Of a stretch of DNA of 64,000 nucleotides, positions 38,497 through 47,547 are shown in pieces. The notes beneath the pieces were generated by a model that was not told the DNA's origin, made no database searches, and saw only the letters and a program-made list of their open reading frames with translations. This stretch comes from Bacillus sp. T3. Lineage in GTDB: Bacteria; Bacillota; Bacilli; Bacillales; Cytobacillaceae. The position numbers and the translations under genes were made by a program. The stretch lies in the NCBI RefSeq assembly GCF_033449965.1, contig NZ_CP137761.1:2666001-2730000 (forward strand), written 5' to 3'. Within the stretch, counting starts at the first letter, position 1; the number at the start of each line of letters is the position of its first letter.

Positions 38497-39008
38497 TTAC
38501 TTGAACATTTCATTTTCTAAAACAATCACATTTTCATTGAAAGATGCTCTACCTACATGTTTCGTGTTTTCAACCAAGCGATAAATATTATCACAGCATT
38601 GTTTTGCACCAATGAGTAATAACGGTACACCAATAAAGTCAATTTTCAACCCTCTCGAAAAAATCCCCCCAATGACATAGCAATGGGAACAGTTGGTGAA
38701 GTATTAGAGAAGACTATTTTCTCAGAGAAATGGAAATTATTTTGTAATAGTAAAGCCAATTCTTTTAATGCTGGTACAACGAGTTTGTTCCTTTTCCTTC
38801 CGATGGAATAAACTGGGTTGCCTTCTTCATCTTTGCCATGAAAAATGATTTTTCCAAAATCCTCTTTCGTTAATTGATTAAAATATTTTACATTTAAAAT
38901 TTCTTCTGAGGTTAGCTTACGTTCCGATTGAGGTAATTGTTTTAAATGATAAGCTGCCGCTAAAGACGTGGTATGTGTTCCGCCGTAGTCATTATAAATA
39001 TAAATCAA
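38497..39008 (-). pseudogene. DUF3189 family protein, one frameshift in a T run
   Basis: About 170 residues. IYIYNDYGGTHTTSLAAAYHL near the N-terminus is the DUF3189 mark; then FGKIIFHGKDEEGNPVYSIG. The frame is lost in the run of T/A at about 38660-38665; the other frame continues as LKIDFIGVPLLLIGAKQCC and ends with TAA at 38497. TTG 39008 after AAAGG is the likely start. Function unknown; spore formers carry it widely. Confidence 0.78.
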
Positions 39009-39073
39009 AATAACCATCCTTTACCATCATTCATCTGTTTGTTATTATGCACATTGATTCTTTTTTAATTCGA

Positions 39074-39172
39074 ATGAAGGAAATTGCGGCGATGGTACCA
39101 ATGGATATTGCAGATGCGGAAGGATATGAGCATCATCGCTTCCGACTCGATAAAATTATGACCATTCACTAG
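39074..39172 (+). other. Gene remnant, left copy of a duplicated segment
   Basis: Short open stretch MKEIAAMVPMDIADAEG then YEHHRFRLDK without ribosome binding site. A diverged copy (YEHHR) occurs at about 41222-41283. Origin not recognised. Confidence 0.4.
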
Positions 39173-39207
39173 GTGTATATGGATTCAATTGTAATTTATA
39201 TAATATG

Positions 39208-39241
39208 AAAGCCCATATCTCCAGCTATGAAATGGGCTTTT
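39208..39241 (+). terminator. Terminator-like hairpin before yibE
   Basis: AAAGCCCAT/ATGGGCTTT stem, related to the hairpin at 41288-41323. Confidence 0.7.
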
Positions 39242-39302
39242 ACCGTGGTATAATCAAGACTTAAGTTTCAGCAAGAAATATCGCAAAAATGGAGGTTTTT
39301 TT

Positions 39303-40442
39303 TTGAATGCGATCGTAAACCAATTTAGTAATATTTCTAATAAAAGGAAAGTTGGATACATTATCCTTATCCTAAGCTTTGTCCTGTCAGTTCTTTTTGT
39401 TCAACACAATTATTCCTTCTACCAACAACCAATAGCAAAAGTAATCAAAACAGACATAGTAAATAAAACTGAACAGACGGATGCGTATGACAATAAAGAC
39501 CTACTATACACACAGGCTATAATTGCAGAATTAAAAAATGGAGACGAAAAAGGGAGTCGAATCTACTTAACGAATGAATATTCAGCTTCCGGAGCATATG
39601 ACCATGAATATCATATTGGAAATGAATTATTTGTTTCGGTCGACTCCAATAATAATAAAAATAATCAAATAACCGGATCGATTATCAATGTTAAACGCGA
39701 CAAATACGTTGTAATTGTAACATGGGCTTTTATTTTCACCTTACTCCTTGTTGGGAAAAAGCAAGGCTTATTTTCGATTATAAGTTTAGTAGTCAACGCA
39801 GTACTTTTGTCCTATGCATTGGATGCTTACATTGATTCATCCGACATTAGTTTGTTGTTGATATGTAGTATTAGCGCTATTTTATTTACTTGTATTTCTT
39901 TGTTACTTGTTAATGGTTTTAATGAAAAAACCTATGCAGCAATCGTTGCGACCTTATTAGGGACTTTTCTGTCACTGTTTATTGCATATCTTGCACTATG
40001 GTTTACTGACGAACAGGGTTTGCGTTATGAAGAAATGCAATTTATCACGCGCCCTTATAAAATCGTATTTTTGACAGGTTTATTGCTCGGTTCATTAGGT
40101 GCCGTAATGGATATAGCCATAACAATGTCTTCCTCTATCTTCGGGTTGTATGAAAAAAATATCAACATTCCAGTTAAAGCTCTTAAAGCTTCAGGAATTG
40201 ACATTGGTAAAGATATTATGGGTCCAATGACAAATATATTGTTTTTTGTTTATATTAGTGGTTCGATACCTATGCTTATTTTGTATTTAAAAAACGCCTC
40301 ACCATTAGGGTTCACCCTTTCCATGAACCTTTCACTTGAATTCGCTCGAGCACTTGCAGGTGGCATTGGTATTGTATTAACCATCCCAATTGGTCTTTAC
40401 ACCTCCATTTTCTTTGTTAATCGAAAGAGGGCAAAATCATGA
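39303..40442 (+). CDS. YibE/F family membrane protein (YibE)
   Basis: 379 residues: one N-terminal helix, an extracytoplasmic beta-rich part (about 45-135), then seven or so helices with GLLLGSLGAVMDIAITMSSS near 255 and GKDIMGPMTNILFFVYISGS near 300, the YibE/F signatures. TTG start at 39303 after GGAGG. Overlaps the next gene by 4 bp (ATGA), so the two are coupled. Transport function suspected, substrate unknown. Confidence 0.85.
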   Translation: MNAIVNQFSNISNKRKVGYIILILSFVLSVLFVQHNYSFYQQPIAKVIKTDIVNKTEQTDAYDNKDLLYTQAIIAELKNGDEKGSRIYLTNEYSASGAYDHEYHIGNELFVSVDSNNNKNNQITGSIINVKRDKYVVIVTWAFIFTLLLVGKKQGLFSIISLVVNAVLLSYALDAYIDSSDISLLLICSISAILFTCISLLLVNGFNEKTYAAIVATLLGTFLSLFIAYLALWFTDEQGLRYEEMQFITRPYKIVFLTGLLLGSLGAVMDIAITMSSSIFGLYEKNINIPVKALKASGIDIGKDIMGPMTNILFFVYISGSIPMLILYLKNASPLGFTLSMNLSLEFARALAGGIGIVLTIPIGLYTSIFFVNRKRAKS

Positions 40443-41212
40443 ATGTATTAGTGCTATTGGCAGCTATTCTATTTGTTTTGATGATGTTAATTGGTGGTAA
40501 TAAAGGTGTCCGATCTTTTCTTGCCTTATTTTTTAACTTTGGCGTCCTCTTTCTTTCCATTATCATTATGACCAATCCAGCGGCTAATCCCATTATCATC
40601 ACATTGATTGCATGTATCGTGATTAGTTGTATCAATCTATTTTTTATCAATGAAGTGAACACAAAAACAATAATTGCCTTCATTTCAACGATTATAACTT
40701 CAGTAATTTTAATTTTCTTCATAGTCATTGTGGCGAAAGGTGCGATGATTCAAGGATTTGGAGAAGAAGAAGTAGAGGAACTTAGTATTTTTTCACTTCA
40801 TATTGGTATTGATTTTATGAAAATTGGGGCTTCCGTGATTATAATTAGTACAATTGGCGCCATTATTGATGTAGCGATCTCGATTGCCTCACCCATGCGC
40901 GAAATATTCAGCCATAATCCGTTAATAAGTCGAAAGGACTTATTCCTTTCTGGATTAAGTATTGGGAATGATATTTTGGGTACATGTGCAAATACGTTGT
41001 TTTTCGCCTTTTTTGGAAGCTATTTGGCATTGCTTATTTGGTTTAAAGATTTATCTTACTCCGTTGGTGAGATTATGAATTCGAAAATTTTCAGTGCAGA
41101 AATCATCAATATCCTATTTGCCGGTATCGGCGTAGCCTTAAATATCCCCATTACCGCACTGTTGACGGCCTATTATTTAGTTAAAACAAGGAAAAATAAC
41201 GAATCAGTTTAG
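40439..41212 (+). CDS. YibE/F family membrane protein (YibF)
   Basis: 257 residues, about seven helices. Contains STIGAIIDVAISIASPMREI and SIGNDILGTCANTLFFAFFGSY, paralogous to the matching parts of the upstream protein. The pair probably forms a heteromeric membrane complex (inferred from overlap). No regulatory gene beside it. Confidence 0.85.
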   Translation: MNVLVLLAAILFVLMMLIGGNKGVRSFLALFFNFGVLFLSIIIMTNPAANPIIITLIACIVISCINLFFINEVNTKTIIAFISTIITSVILIFFIVIVAKGAMIQGFGEEEVEELSIFSLHIGIDFMKIGASVIIISTIGAIIDVAISIASPMREIFSHNPLISRKDLFLSGLSIGNDILGTCANTLFFAFFGSYLALLIWFKDLSYSVGEIMNSKIFSAEIINILFAGIGVALNIPITALLTAYYLVKTRKNNESV

Positions 41213-41221
41213 ACGGTGAAA

Positions 41222-41283
41222 TGTGTCCAATGGGCATTCCAGGTGCAGAATGATATGAACATCATCGAATCCCACCGATAAAC
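41222..41283 (+). other. Gene remnant, right copy of the duplicated segment
   Basis: ATGAACATCATCG and flanks resemble 39074-39140 at roughly two thirds of positions. With the following hairpin it repeats the arrangement seen left of yibE. Confidence 0.4.
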
Positions 41284-41287
41284 AGCC

Positions 41288-41323
41288 AAAAGCCCATTTC
41301 AGCTGAGCCTGAAATGGGCTTTT
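41288..41323. terminator. Terminator after yibF
   Basis: AAAAGCCCATTTCAG/CTGAAATGGGCTTTT hairpin with a six-base loop. Confidence 0.88.
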
Positions 41324-41354
41324 GGATTAGAAGCAGGAGAACCGTTCCCCTGCC

Positions 41355-42104
41355 TCAATAATGGAATCCTTGTTTTTTTATTGTCGGACTTGAGTTCTTT
41401 TGATATTCGTCAAAGCCGATATCATAAAAACGGGCGATTTTACTTGACCAATCGCTGGAATCTTGGCCGTTTGTCCGTTCTGACATATAGGCTGACATCG
41501 TCGCATCATATTCGTCCATGCTTTCCTTTTGAACTTCGACATTATACTGCTCTTTAAGATGAGTTGCCTTAAGTGGCAGTCTTGGTTTTTGCTCTGGAAT
41601 GGCTCTAGGTACTCCGACAACCAGTCCCGAAACCGGAAAAACATATTCTGGCAAATTCAACAAATCCACAAAGGCTTGCGGATTTCTTCTGACTCCACCA
41701 ATTGGAACAATTCCAAGCCCCATGGACTCCGCTGCTATAACCGCGCTACCAAGAGCGATACCAACATCAGTTGAGCCGATCAATAAAGCTTCTATATCTT
41801 CGACAAGCTGAAGCTGAGTATCATGCTTTTCAGCAGCCAGCTTCGCGCGGTAAAAATCTAGACAAAACACAAGGAAAACCGGCGCCTCTTCAATCCATCT
41901 TTGGTTGCCCGCAGCCTTTGCCAATTTTGCTTTCTTTACAGGCTCCCTCACTTCGATAATGCTAACTTGCTGACCATTAGCCCAATTTGGCGCCGCCATC
42001 GCCGCCTTAATCATCGCTTCAACCTGTGCTTTGCTGACATCTTTTCCAGGATCGAATTCCCGAACTGAACGATGGTTTGTTATTAGATTAATTATTTCAT
42101 TCAT
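41355..42104 (-). CDS. NfrA-like NADPH-dependent nitroreductase/oxidoreductase
   Basis: 249 residues, FMN-dependent nitroreductase fold: NHRSVREFDPGKDVS at the N-terminus (FMN phosphate), APNWANGQQVSIIEV near 38, and GLGIVPIGGVRRNP near 130. The C-terminal DSSDWSSKIARFYD is shared by the NfrA group. Reduces flavins, nitro compounds or disulfide stress products. GAGGAG upstream of ATG. Confidence 0.9.
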   Translation of the reverse strand: MNEIINLITNHRSVREFDPGKDVSKAQVEAMIKAAMAAPNWANGQQVSIIEVREPVKKAKLAKAAGNQRWIEEAPVFLVFCLDFYRAKLAAEKHDTQLQLVEDIEALLIGSTDVGIALGSAVIAAESMGLGIVPIGGVRRNPQAFVDLLNLPEYVFPVSGLVVGVPRAIPEQKPRLPLKATHLKEQYNVEVQKESMDEYDATMSAYMSERTNGQDSSDWSSKIARFYDIGFDEYQKNSSPTIKKQGFHY

Positions 42105-42214
42105 GATAAAATCACTCCTCGTATATACTCTACTCCACGAGTTGCTGAAAATTCAAACATTGAAGATTGTTTTATCCGATAAAATATCATGGTGTATCCG
42201 AATTTTTAGTAGGA

Positions 42215-42560
42215 TCTCGCTTTCGGTTTGTCTGCTTGAAGCTTGCTTGCGGAATGGTTCACTCCGCGCTCGCTTCGGTTTGTCCGTTTGGTGCCTGCTT
42301 ACGGACAATTTCACTGTCACTAGCTTTCGGTTTGTCTGTTTGAAGCTTGCTTGCGGACAATTTCACTGTCACTAGCTTTCGGTTTGTCCGTTTGAAGCTT
42401 GCTTGCGGACAGTTGCACTCGCACTGGCTTTCGATTTGTCCGCTTGGTGCCTGCTTGCGGACAGTTGCACTGTCACTAGCTTTCGGTTTGTCCGTTTGAA
42501 GCTTGCTTGCGGACAGTTGCACGCACACTAGCTTTCGGTTTGTCCGCTTGAACCCAGCTT
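42215..42560. repeat. 52-bp tandem array C, about 6 units with TGTCCG/CGGACA arms
   Basis: GCTTGCGGAC-like cores at 42245, 42297, 42349, 42401, 42453 and 42505, exactly 52 bp apart. Each unit has TTTGTCCG, a TGAAGCTTGC spacer and CGGACA. An open frame on the minus strand (42259-42564) is only a translation of the repeat. Confidence 0.95.
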
Positions 42561-42629
42561 GCACCTAGTTCATATTTGAGTAAATGAATAAATATTTCCT
42601 GTCTATAGTATCCTATACCGTACCTTAAC

Positions 42630-43538
42630 TTACTTAATACCTTCTAAACTTCTTTCCACAGCATGGCCGCCGAATTCGTTGCGCAATGCAGCGACTACTT
42701 TTCCTGTAAACGTATCATGGTCTAATGAGCGATAACGACTTATTAAAGACATGGCGATGACAGGGGTCGCAGCTTGAAGGTCTAGTGCTGTTTCGACTGT
42801 CCACTTTCCTTCTCCAGAAGAATGCATGACACCTTTGATTCCAGCTAGTTTTGAATCCTTCGAAAAAGCCTGCTCTGTTAGCTCCATTAACCACGAGCGG
42901 ATAACGGACCCATGATTCCAGACTCTCGCTACTTTTTCATAATCAAAATCAAATTCACTTTTCTCTAATACTTCGAAGCCTTCTCCGATTGAGGCCATCA
43001 TTCCGTATTCGATTCCGTTATGAATCATTTTTAAAAAATGACCACTGCCTGCTTTGCCAGCATAGATGTACCCATTTTCCACCGCTGTATCTCTGAAAAT
43101 CGGTTCAACCCTAGTCCATGCTTCAGGATCGCCGCCAATCATATAGCAGGCTCCATTCCGAGCACCTTCAGTCCCCCCAGACGTTCCGACATCCATAAAA
43201 CTTACGCCAATTTTCTGTAGTTGTTGATAACGGCGAACCGAATCCTTATAATGCGAATTTCCCGCCTCGATCACAATATCTCCTTCATTAAGAAAAGGCG
43301 TGACATCGCTTATAACCGAATCAACAACTGAATGGGGTACCATAATCCAAAGGATTCGAGGTTTTTCTAATGATTTAACAAGCCCTTGTAAACTATCGGC
43401 TCCCTCACCACCATATTGATTCATTTCTTCTACTGCTTCTACATTCACATCAAACGCCGCAACATCGTAGTGATGATCGATTAAGTTTTTTCCTAAATTC
43501 AGCCCCATTTTACCTAAACCAATTAAACCAATTTTCAT
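42630..43538 (-). CDS. gnd: 6-phosphogluconate dehydrogenase, short YqeC/GndA type
   Basis: 302 residues, the short form. Oxidatively decarboxylates 6-phosphogluconate to ribulose 5-phosphate. N-terminal NAD(P) loop GLIGLGKMGLNLGKNL; substrate motifs DVGTSGGTEGARNGACYMIGG and KMIHNGIEYG with the catalytic Lys and Asn. ATG 43538; 29 bp after zwf, so one operon. With zwf it makes the oxidative pentose-phosphate branch beside the RuMP genes. Confidence 0.92.
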   Translation of the reverse strand: MKIGLIGLGKMGLNLGKNLIDHHYDVAAFDVNVEAVEEMNQYGGEGADSLQGLVKSLEKPRILWIMVPHSVVDSVISDVTPFLNEGDIVIEAGNSHYKDSVRRYQQLQKIGVSFMDVGTSGGTEGARNGACYMIGGDPEAWTRVEPIFRDTAVENGYIYAGKAGSGHFLKMIHNGIEYGMMASIGEGFEVLEKSEFDFDYEKVARVWNHGSVIRSWLMELTEQAFSKDSKLAGIKGVMHSSGEGKWTVETALDLQAATPVIAMSLISRYRSLDHDTFTGKVVAALRNEFGGHAVERSLEGIK

Positions 43539-43567
43539 GATTTTCCACCTCGTATTTCAATTATTTT

Positions 43568-45099
43568 TTACCACCATTTAAAACCATCTTCCTGCAATAA
43601 TCTGTCCGAAGCCTCCGGTCCCATTGAACCAGCTTCGTAATATTGAAGCGGGACGCTATTGTCAGCAAACGCCTCTAAAATGATTTGTACCCACTTCCAA
43701 GACAATTCCACTTCATTCCAATGAGCAAAAAAAGTAGAATCTCCCCTTAACGCATCATAGATTAATAGTTCATAGGCTTCAGGTACGTCGATTTTACTAG
43801 CTGAAAAGTCTACAATGATTGGTTCGATTATTCCATTCAATGGATTTTTACTATTTAATTGCAGGGATACCCCTTCATTCGGGTTTACATGGATGATTAA
43901 TAAATTCGGTTCCGTTTTTTGGACGATGTCGCTATACAAATCCTTCAATGGATTGTTGAATTCAATGACGATCTTTGTTGATTTTTCTGTCATTCTTTTT
44001 CCTGTTCGAATATAAAATGGAACGCCCTCCCAAAAGGGGTTATCAATCCATAGACGGGCAGCCACAAAGGTATCATTCACCGAAGATGTCTTTACTCCAG
44101 GTTCTTCAAGATATCCAACAACTGGCCTCGATTTGATTTCCCCGATCGATATTGTCCGCGCACGACATTTTGAGCTACTTCATTTTTCGTTAATAAGCGC
44201 AGTGATTCCATTACTTTTCTTTTTTCCTCGCGAATCTCTTCTGCATTAATTCGCTTCGGTAAACTCATAGCAGTCATCATAAGGAGCTGCAGCATATGAT
44301 TTTGCACCATGTCACGAATGGCCCCGGCCTTATCATAATAGCCTGCCCTCTCTTCCACCCCAACAGTTTCACTTGCCGTAATTTGTACATTTGCAATATA
44401 TTGATTGTTCCATAATGACTGCAGGACAGGATTAGCAAATGCTAACGCTTCTAGATTTTGAACCATTGGCTTTCCAAGATAATGATCGATTCGATAAATT
44501 TCATCCTCTTCAAAAACTTTGCTTAGTTTATCATTTAAGAGTTGGGCGGATTTCAAATCATGACCAAAAGGTTTTTCAATTATTAATCGTTTCCAACCAT
44601 CCGTCGTTCCTAAGCCACTTTCCTGAATGTTAAAGGCAATCACTTCAAAAAATTCAGGCGCAACCGATAAATAGAACATCCGATTGTCCATGATGTCCAA
44701 GTCATTTTCATTTTGTTTAAGAACCGCTAATAACTGCTTATAGTCTTCTGCATTGTTAATATCCAATTGACTATATCGAAATTTCTTTACGAACTCGCTC
44801 TTTTTGGATTTATCATTAATTAAATGCCTCGAGTAGGTGTACAACGAATCGGTTACACGATTTTGAAACTCTTCATCTGATAGGAGGTTTCTCCCAACAC
44901 CAATGACGGAAAAAGAATCAGGTAATCTTTGATTTAAAAATAAATTAAACAAAGCAGGATAAATTTTTCGCTTCGCTAAATCCCCTGTTGCCCCAAATAA
45001 AACAAAAGTCATTGAGTCCACTGACTGTTCCCTTTCGACATTTCGGGAATTTCTCTTCTCATGATGAACATGTGAAACGATTGATAAATTACTCATCAT
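43568..45099 (-). pseudogene. zwf: Glucose-6-phosphate 1-dehydrogenase, one frameshift
   Basis: About 510 residues. First oxidative step of the pentose-phosphate pathway. NADP site VLFGATGDLAKRKIYPALF at about 30-50; catalytic RIDHYLGKPMVQN; C-terminal VPFYIRTGKRM. The frame is interrupted near 44135 (a G run), and the adjoining frame resumes as IKSRPVVGYLEEPG. Otherwise the enzyme is full length, so sequencing error is plausible. First gene of zwf-gnd, divergent from hxlA over a 288-bp gap with HxlR-like boxes. Confidence 0.9.
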
Positions 45100-45218
45100 C
45101 CTCTTCCCTCCAACCTCGATCTTGCATCGGTATTTTTGATTTTCACAGTGCCATCTTCTCTACATGCAACAGTATATCGTGCAAAATTTCACATGATAAG
45201 TACGCACTTAAACTTCAT

Positions 45219-45238
45219 ATAGTGTGCAAAAGTATACT
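45219..45238 (+). promoter_or_regulatory. Candidate HxlR box 1
   Basis: ATAGTGTGCAAAAGTATACT in the zwf/hxlA gap. An inverted copy lies at 45278-45297 and a direct relative before hxlR. Confidence 0.65.
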
Positions 45239-45277
45239 AACTGAAATCACTTTTATTGAGTTAAAAACGTCGATAGC

Positions 45278-45297
45278 AGTATACTTTTCCACACTAT
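45278..45297 (-). promoter_or_regulatory. Candidate HxlR box 2 (inverted)
   Basis: Reverse complement reads ATAGTGTGGAAAAGTATACT, differing from box 1 at one position. Confidence 0.65.
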
Positions 45298-45387
45298 CTG
45301 ATTAAATTGTGCCTACTTTTTTTTCGTAAAAGGGCTTTTATGATGGATGTAAGCTTTCAAAAAACTTTTACGAAAAAGGGAGAGACC

Positions 45388-46023
45388 ATGATGAAATTAC
45401 AATTAGCTTTAGATCTTGTTGATATTCCAGGAGCAATCGAGGTTGTAAGGGAAGTAGAAGAATACATTGACGTCATTGAAATTGGTACACCAGTTGTGAT
45501 TAACGAGGGACTTCGAGCAGTTAAAGAAGTAAAAGCTGCTTTCCCGAACATTACGGTATTGGCTGATCTTAAAATTATGGATGCAGCTGGTTATGAAGTT
45601 AGTCAAGCGGCGGCAGCTGGTGCTGATATCATCACGATTCTTGGCACGGCAGAGGATGAGTCAATTAAAGGTGCTGTGGTAGAAGCTAGAAAACAAAATA
45701 AACAAGTGCTTGCTGATATGATTGCCGTAAAAGATATTGCCAGTCGGGCAAAGGAACTGGATGAGCTTGGCGTGGATTATATTTGCGTTCATACTGGTTA
45801 CGACCTTCAAGCAATCGGGAAAAACTCTTTTGAAGACCTTTCCACAATTAAAAGCGTTGTAAAAAATGCCAAAACGGCGATTGCCGGTGGAATAAAGCTA
45901 GAAACCCTTCCAGATGTCATTAAAGAACAGCCTGACCTTGTCATCGTAGGTGGAGGAATTACAAGCAAGGAAGATAAAAAAGCTGTTGCCGCTAAAATGA
46001 AAGAATTAATTGCATTAGGATAA
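45388..46023 (+). CDS. hxlA: 3-hexulose-6-phosphate synthase
   Basis: 211 residues, the HxlA length. Condenses formaldehyde with ribulose 5-phosphate, the fixing step of the RuMP pathway. OMPDC-fold signatures: LALDLVDIPGA, EIGTPVV, VLADLKIMDAAGYE (catalytic Asp/Lys), CVHTGYDLQAIG and VVGGGI. ATG 45388 (or 45391) after AAAAGGGAG. Starts the hxlAB unit. Confidence 0.95.
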   Translation: MMKLQLALDLVDIPGAIEVVREVEEYIDVIEIGTPVVINEGLRAVKEVKAAFPNITVLADLKIMDAAGYEVSQAAAAGADIITILGTAEDESIKGAVVEARKQNKQVLADMIAVKDIASRAKELDELGVDYICVHTGYDLQAIGKNSFEDLSTIKSVVKNAKTAIAGGIKLETLPDVIKEQPDLVIVGGGITSKEDKKAVAAKMKELIALG

Positions 46024-46032
46024 GCGCAGAAT

Positions 46033-46590
46033 ATGCAGACGACCCAATATTTGGATAAAGTGATCACAGAATTAAGTCAAACGGCCCCTTTAATCTCAAA
46101 TCATGAGGCAGAACAGTTAGTCAACAAAATGTTAGAATCAAACAAAATATTCGTTGCTGGTGCTGGTCGATCTGGATTCATGGGCAAATCATTCGCAATG
46201 AGAATGATGCACATGGGAATTGACGCCTATGTAGTCGGTGAAACCGTGACCGCTAATCTAGAAAAAGAGGATTTGTTAATCATCGGCTCTGGTTCAGGCG
46301 AGACAAAAACGTTAGTTTCGATTGCTGAAAAGGCAAAAAGCATTGGAGGAACCGTTGCCGCCGTAACGATAAACCCTCATTCTACTATCGGTAGTTTAGC
46401 TGACATTATCATTAAATTGCCTGGATCCCCGAAAGATCAATCAGCTGGGGATTATAGAACAATCCAACCAATGGGATCCCTATTCGAGCAAACGATGTTG
46501 TTATTTTATGATGCATTAATTTTGCGCATTATGGAGAAAAATGGGTTAGACTCCAATACGATGTATGGGAAGCACGCAAACCTAGAATAA
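46033..46590 (+). CDS. hxlB: 6-phospho-3-hexuloisomerase
   Basis: 185 residues, SIS domain. Isomerises hexulose 6-phosphate to fructose 6-phosphate. FVAGAGRSGFMGKSFAMRMMHMG and IIGSGSGETKTLV are the sugar-phosphate loops; the C-terminus has QPMGSLFEQTMLL. Nine bases after hxlA, with a poor ribosome binding site of its own, so translation is probably coupled. Terminator at 46648-46690. Confidence 0.95.
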   Translation: MQTTQYLDKVITELSQTAPLISNHEAEQLVNKMLESNKIFVAGAGRSGFMGKSFAMRMMHMGIDAYVVGETVTANLEKEDLLIIGSGSGETKTLVSIAEKAKSIGGTVAAVTINPHSTIGSLADIIIKLPGSPKDQSAGDYRTIQPMGSLFEQTMLLFYDALILRIMEKNGLDSNTMYGKHANLE

Positions 46591-46647
46591 GGATTTTTAG
46601 TCGGTATTAACAAGTAATCTCACGCCAAAAAAGATGGACACAATATT

Positions 46648-46690
46648 GAAGCTGTCTCCAAACTATGAGTTGGAAACAGCTTCTTTTTTT
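46648..46690 (+). terminator. Terminator after hxlB
   Basis: GAAGCTGT...TCCAA/TTGGA...ACAGCTTC followed by seven T. Confidence 0.88.
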
Positions 46691-46786
46691 GCAAAACCCT
46701 AATAAAAGTTCTGATTTTTACAATATAAAAGAAACAAAGATTAGTATACTAACTGTTGTTAGAGTTGATATGTACGATTTTTAACG

Positions 46787-46806
46787 TTAGTGTGCAAAAA
46801 TATACC
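46787..46806 (+). promoter_or_regulatory. Candidate HxlR box 3
   Basis: TTAGTGTGCAAAAATATACC just before hxlR. A further half-site AGTATACTAACTG at 46743-46755 also occurs at 45231-45243. Confidence 0.6.
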
Positions 46807-46821
46807 ATCGGGAGGGTAACA

Positions 46822-47190
46822 ATGAATCATCTGCGAAAAAAAACCTTGTACTGTGAAAAAGAACTTACACTTTCAATCATCGGTGGAAAATGGAAAATGC
46901 TCATTTTATGGTATTTAGGGAAAGAAGGAACAAAACGATTTGGTGAGCTTCGAAAGTTGATTCCAGATATTACGCAAAGAATGCTGGTAAATCAATTGCG
47001 AGAATTAGAAGAAGATAACATCGTCGATCGTAAAGTTTATCCAGTTGTTCCACCTAAAGTGGAGTATTCATTGACTCAACAAGGAGAAAGCTTATTGCCT
47101 ATATTAGAAGAAATGTATACATGGGGTAAAAATTATATGGAAACAAATCAATCAAATGAATTACACTATCATGATGGAGCTCAAAAATAA
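46822..47190 (+). CDS. hxlR: HxlR-family regulator of the formaldehyde operon
   Basis: 122 residues from ATG 46822 (GGGAGGG upstream). Winged-helix HxlR pattern: CEKELTLSIIGGKWKMLILWYL then FGELRKLIPDITQRMLVNQLRELE, and VPPKVEYSLTQQGESL. The family activator HxlR binds upstream of hxlAB and responds to formaldehyde, with a conserved Cys (here Cys11). Position downstream of hxlAB with its own promoter and box. Confidence 0.9.
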   Translation: MNHLRKKTLYCEKELTLSIIGGKWKMLILWYLGKEGTKRFGELRKLIPDITQRMLVNQLRELEEDNIVDRKVYPVVPPKVEYSLTQQGESLLPILEEMYTWGKNYMETNQSNELHYHDGAQK

Positions 47191-47306
47191 TGCACTCATG
47201 AAAACGGGAGGTCTAGTCACTTGAAAAAGTGTGGTTATTAGTGGACTGGAACTTTAAAGAGGACAATGAATGATCTTGCCTTAATCGATTAACCAGCGAA
47301 AAAAAA

Positions 47307-47490
47307 TAAGGGGAGATTTTTCCACTAAATTCAGAATGTGGCTCAATTCGGGGTAAATAAGGGAAGGTTTTACGCTTATGCAGAGCAAAATCCCCGATTT
47401 TTACTATTTTGGAATCAATAGAGGGAATTTCTTCCTCTATTTAAGCTATTTTTGATTGCATTTCCAAATTAAGAGAAATTTTTCCTTCTA
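47307..47490. repeat. Degenerate repeat array E with 51/61/51-bp spacing
   Basis: TAAGGGGAGATTTTTCC-like units begin at about 47307, 47358, 47419 and 47470. The longer middle step exceeds 51 by one helical turn. No coding capacity. Confidence 0.65.
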
Positions 47491-47506
47491 TTTTTTTGAT
47501 AACATT

Positions 47507-47547
47507 CACCCAATTGGATAAATACCGTCTATTTATCCAATTGGGTG
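47507..47547. other. Perfect 18-bp hairpin at the gene end
   Basis: CACCCAATTGGATAAATA and its complement around a CCGTC loop. It contains the last codons and stop of the nuclease gene, and has no clear T tail on either strand. Confidence 0.75.

Noticed and set aside
42259..42564. 101-codon open frame with internal amino-acid repeats
   Set aside because: It is a direct translation of the 52-bp array C; no ribosome binding site and no constraint beyond the DNA repeat.
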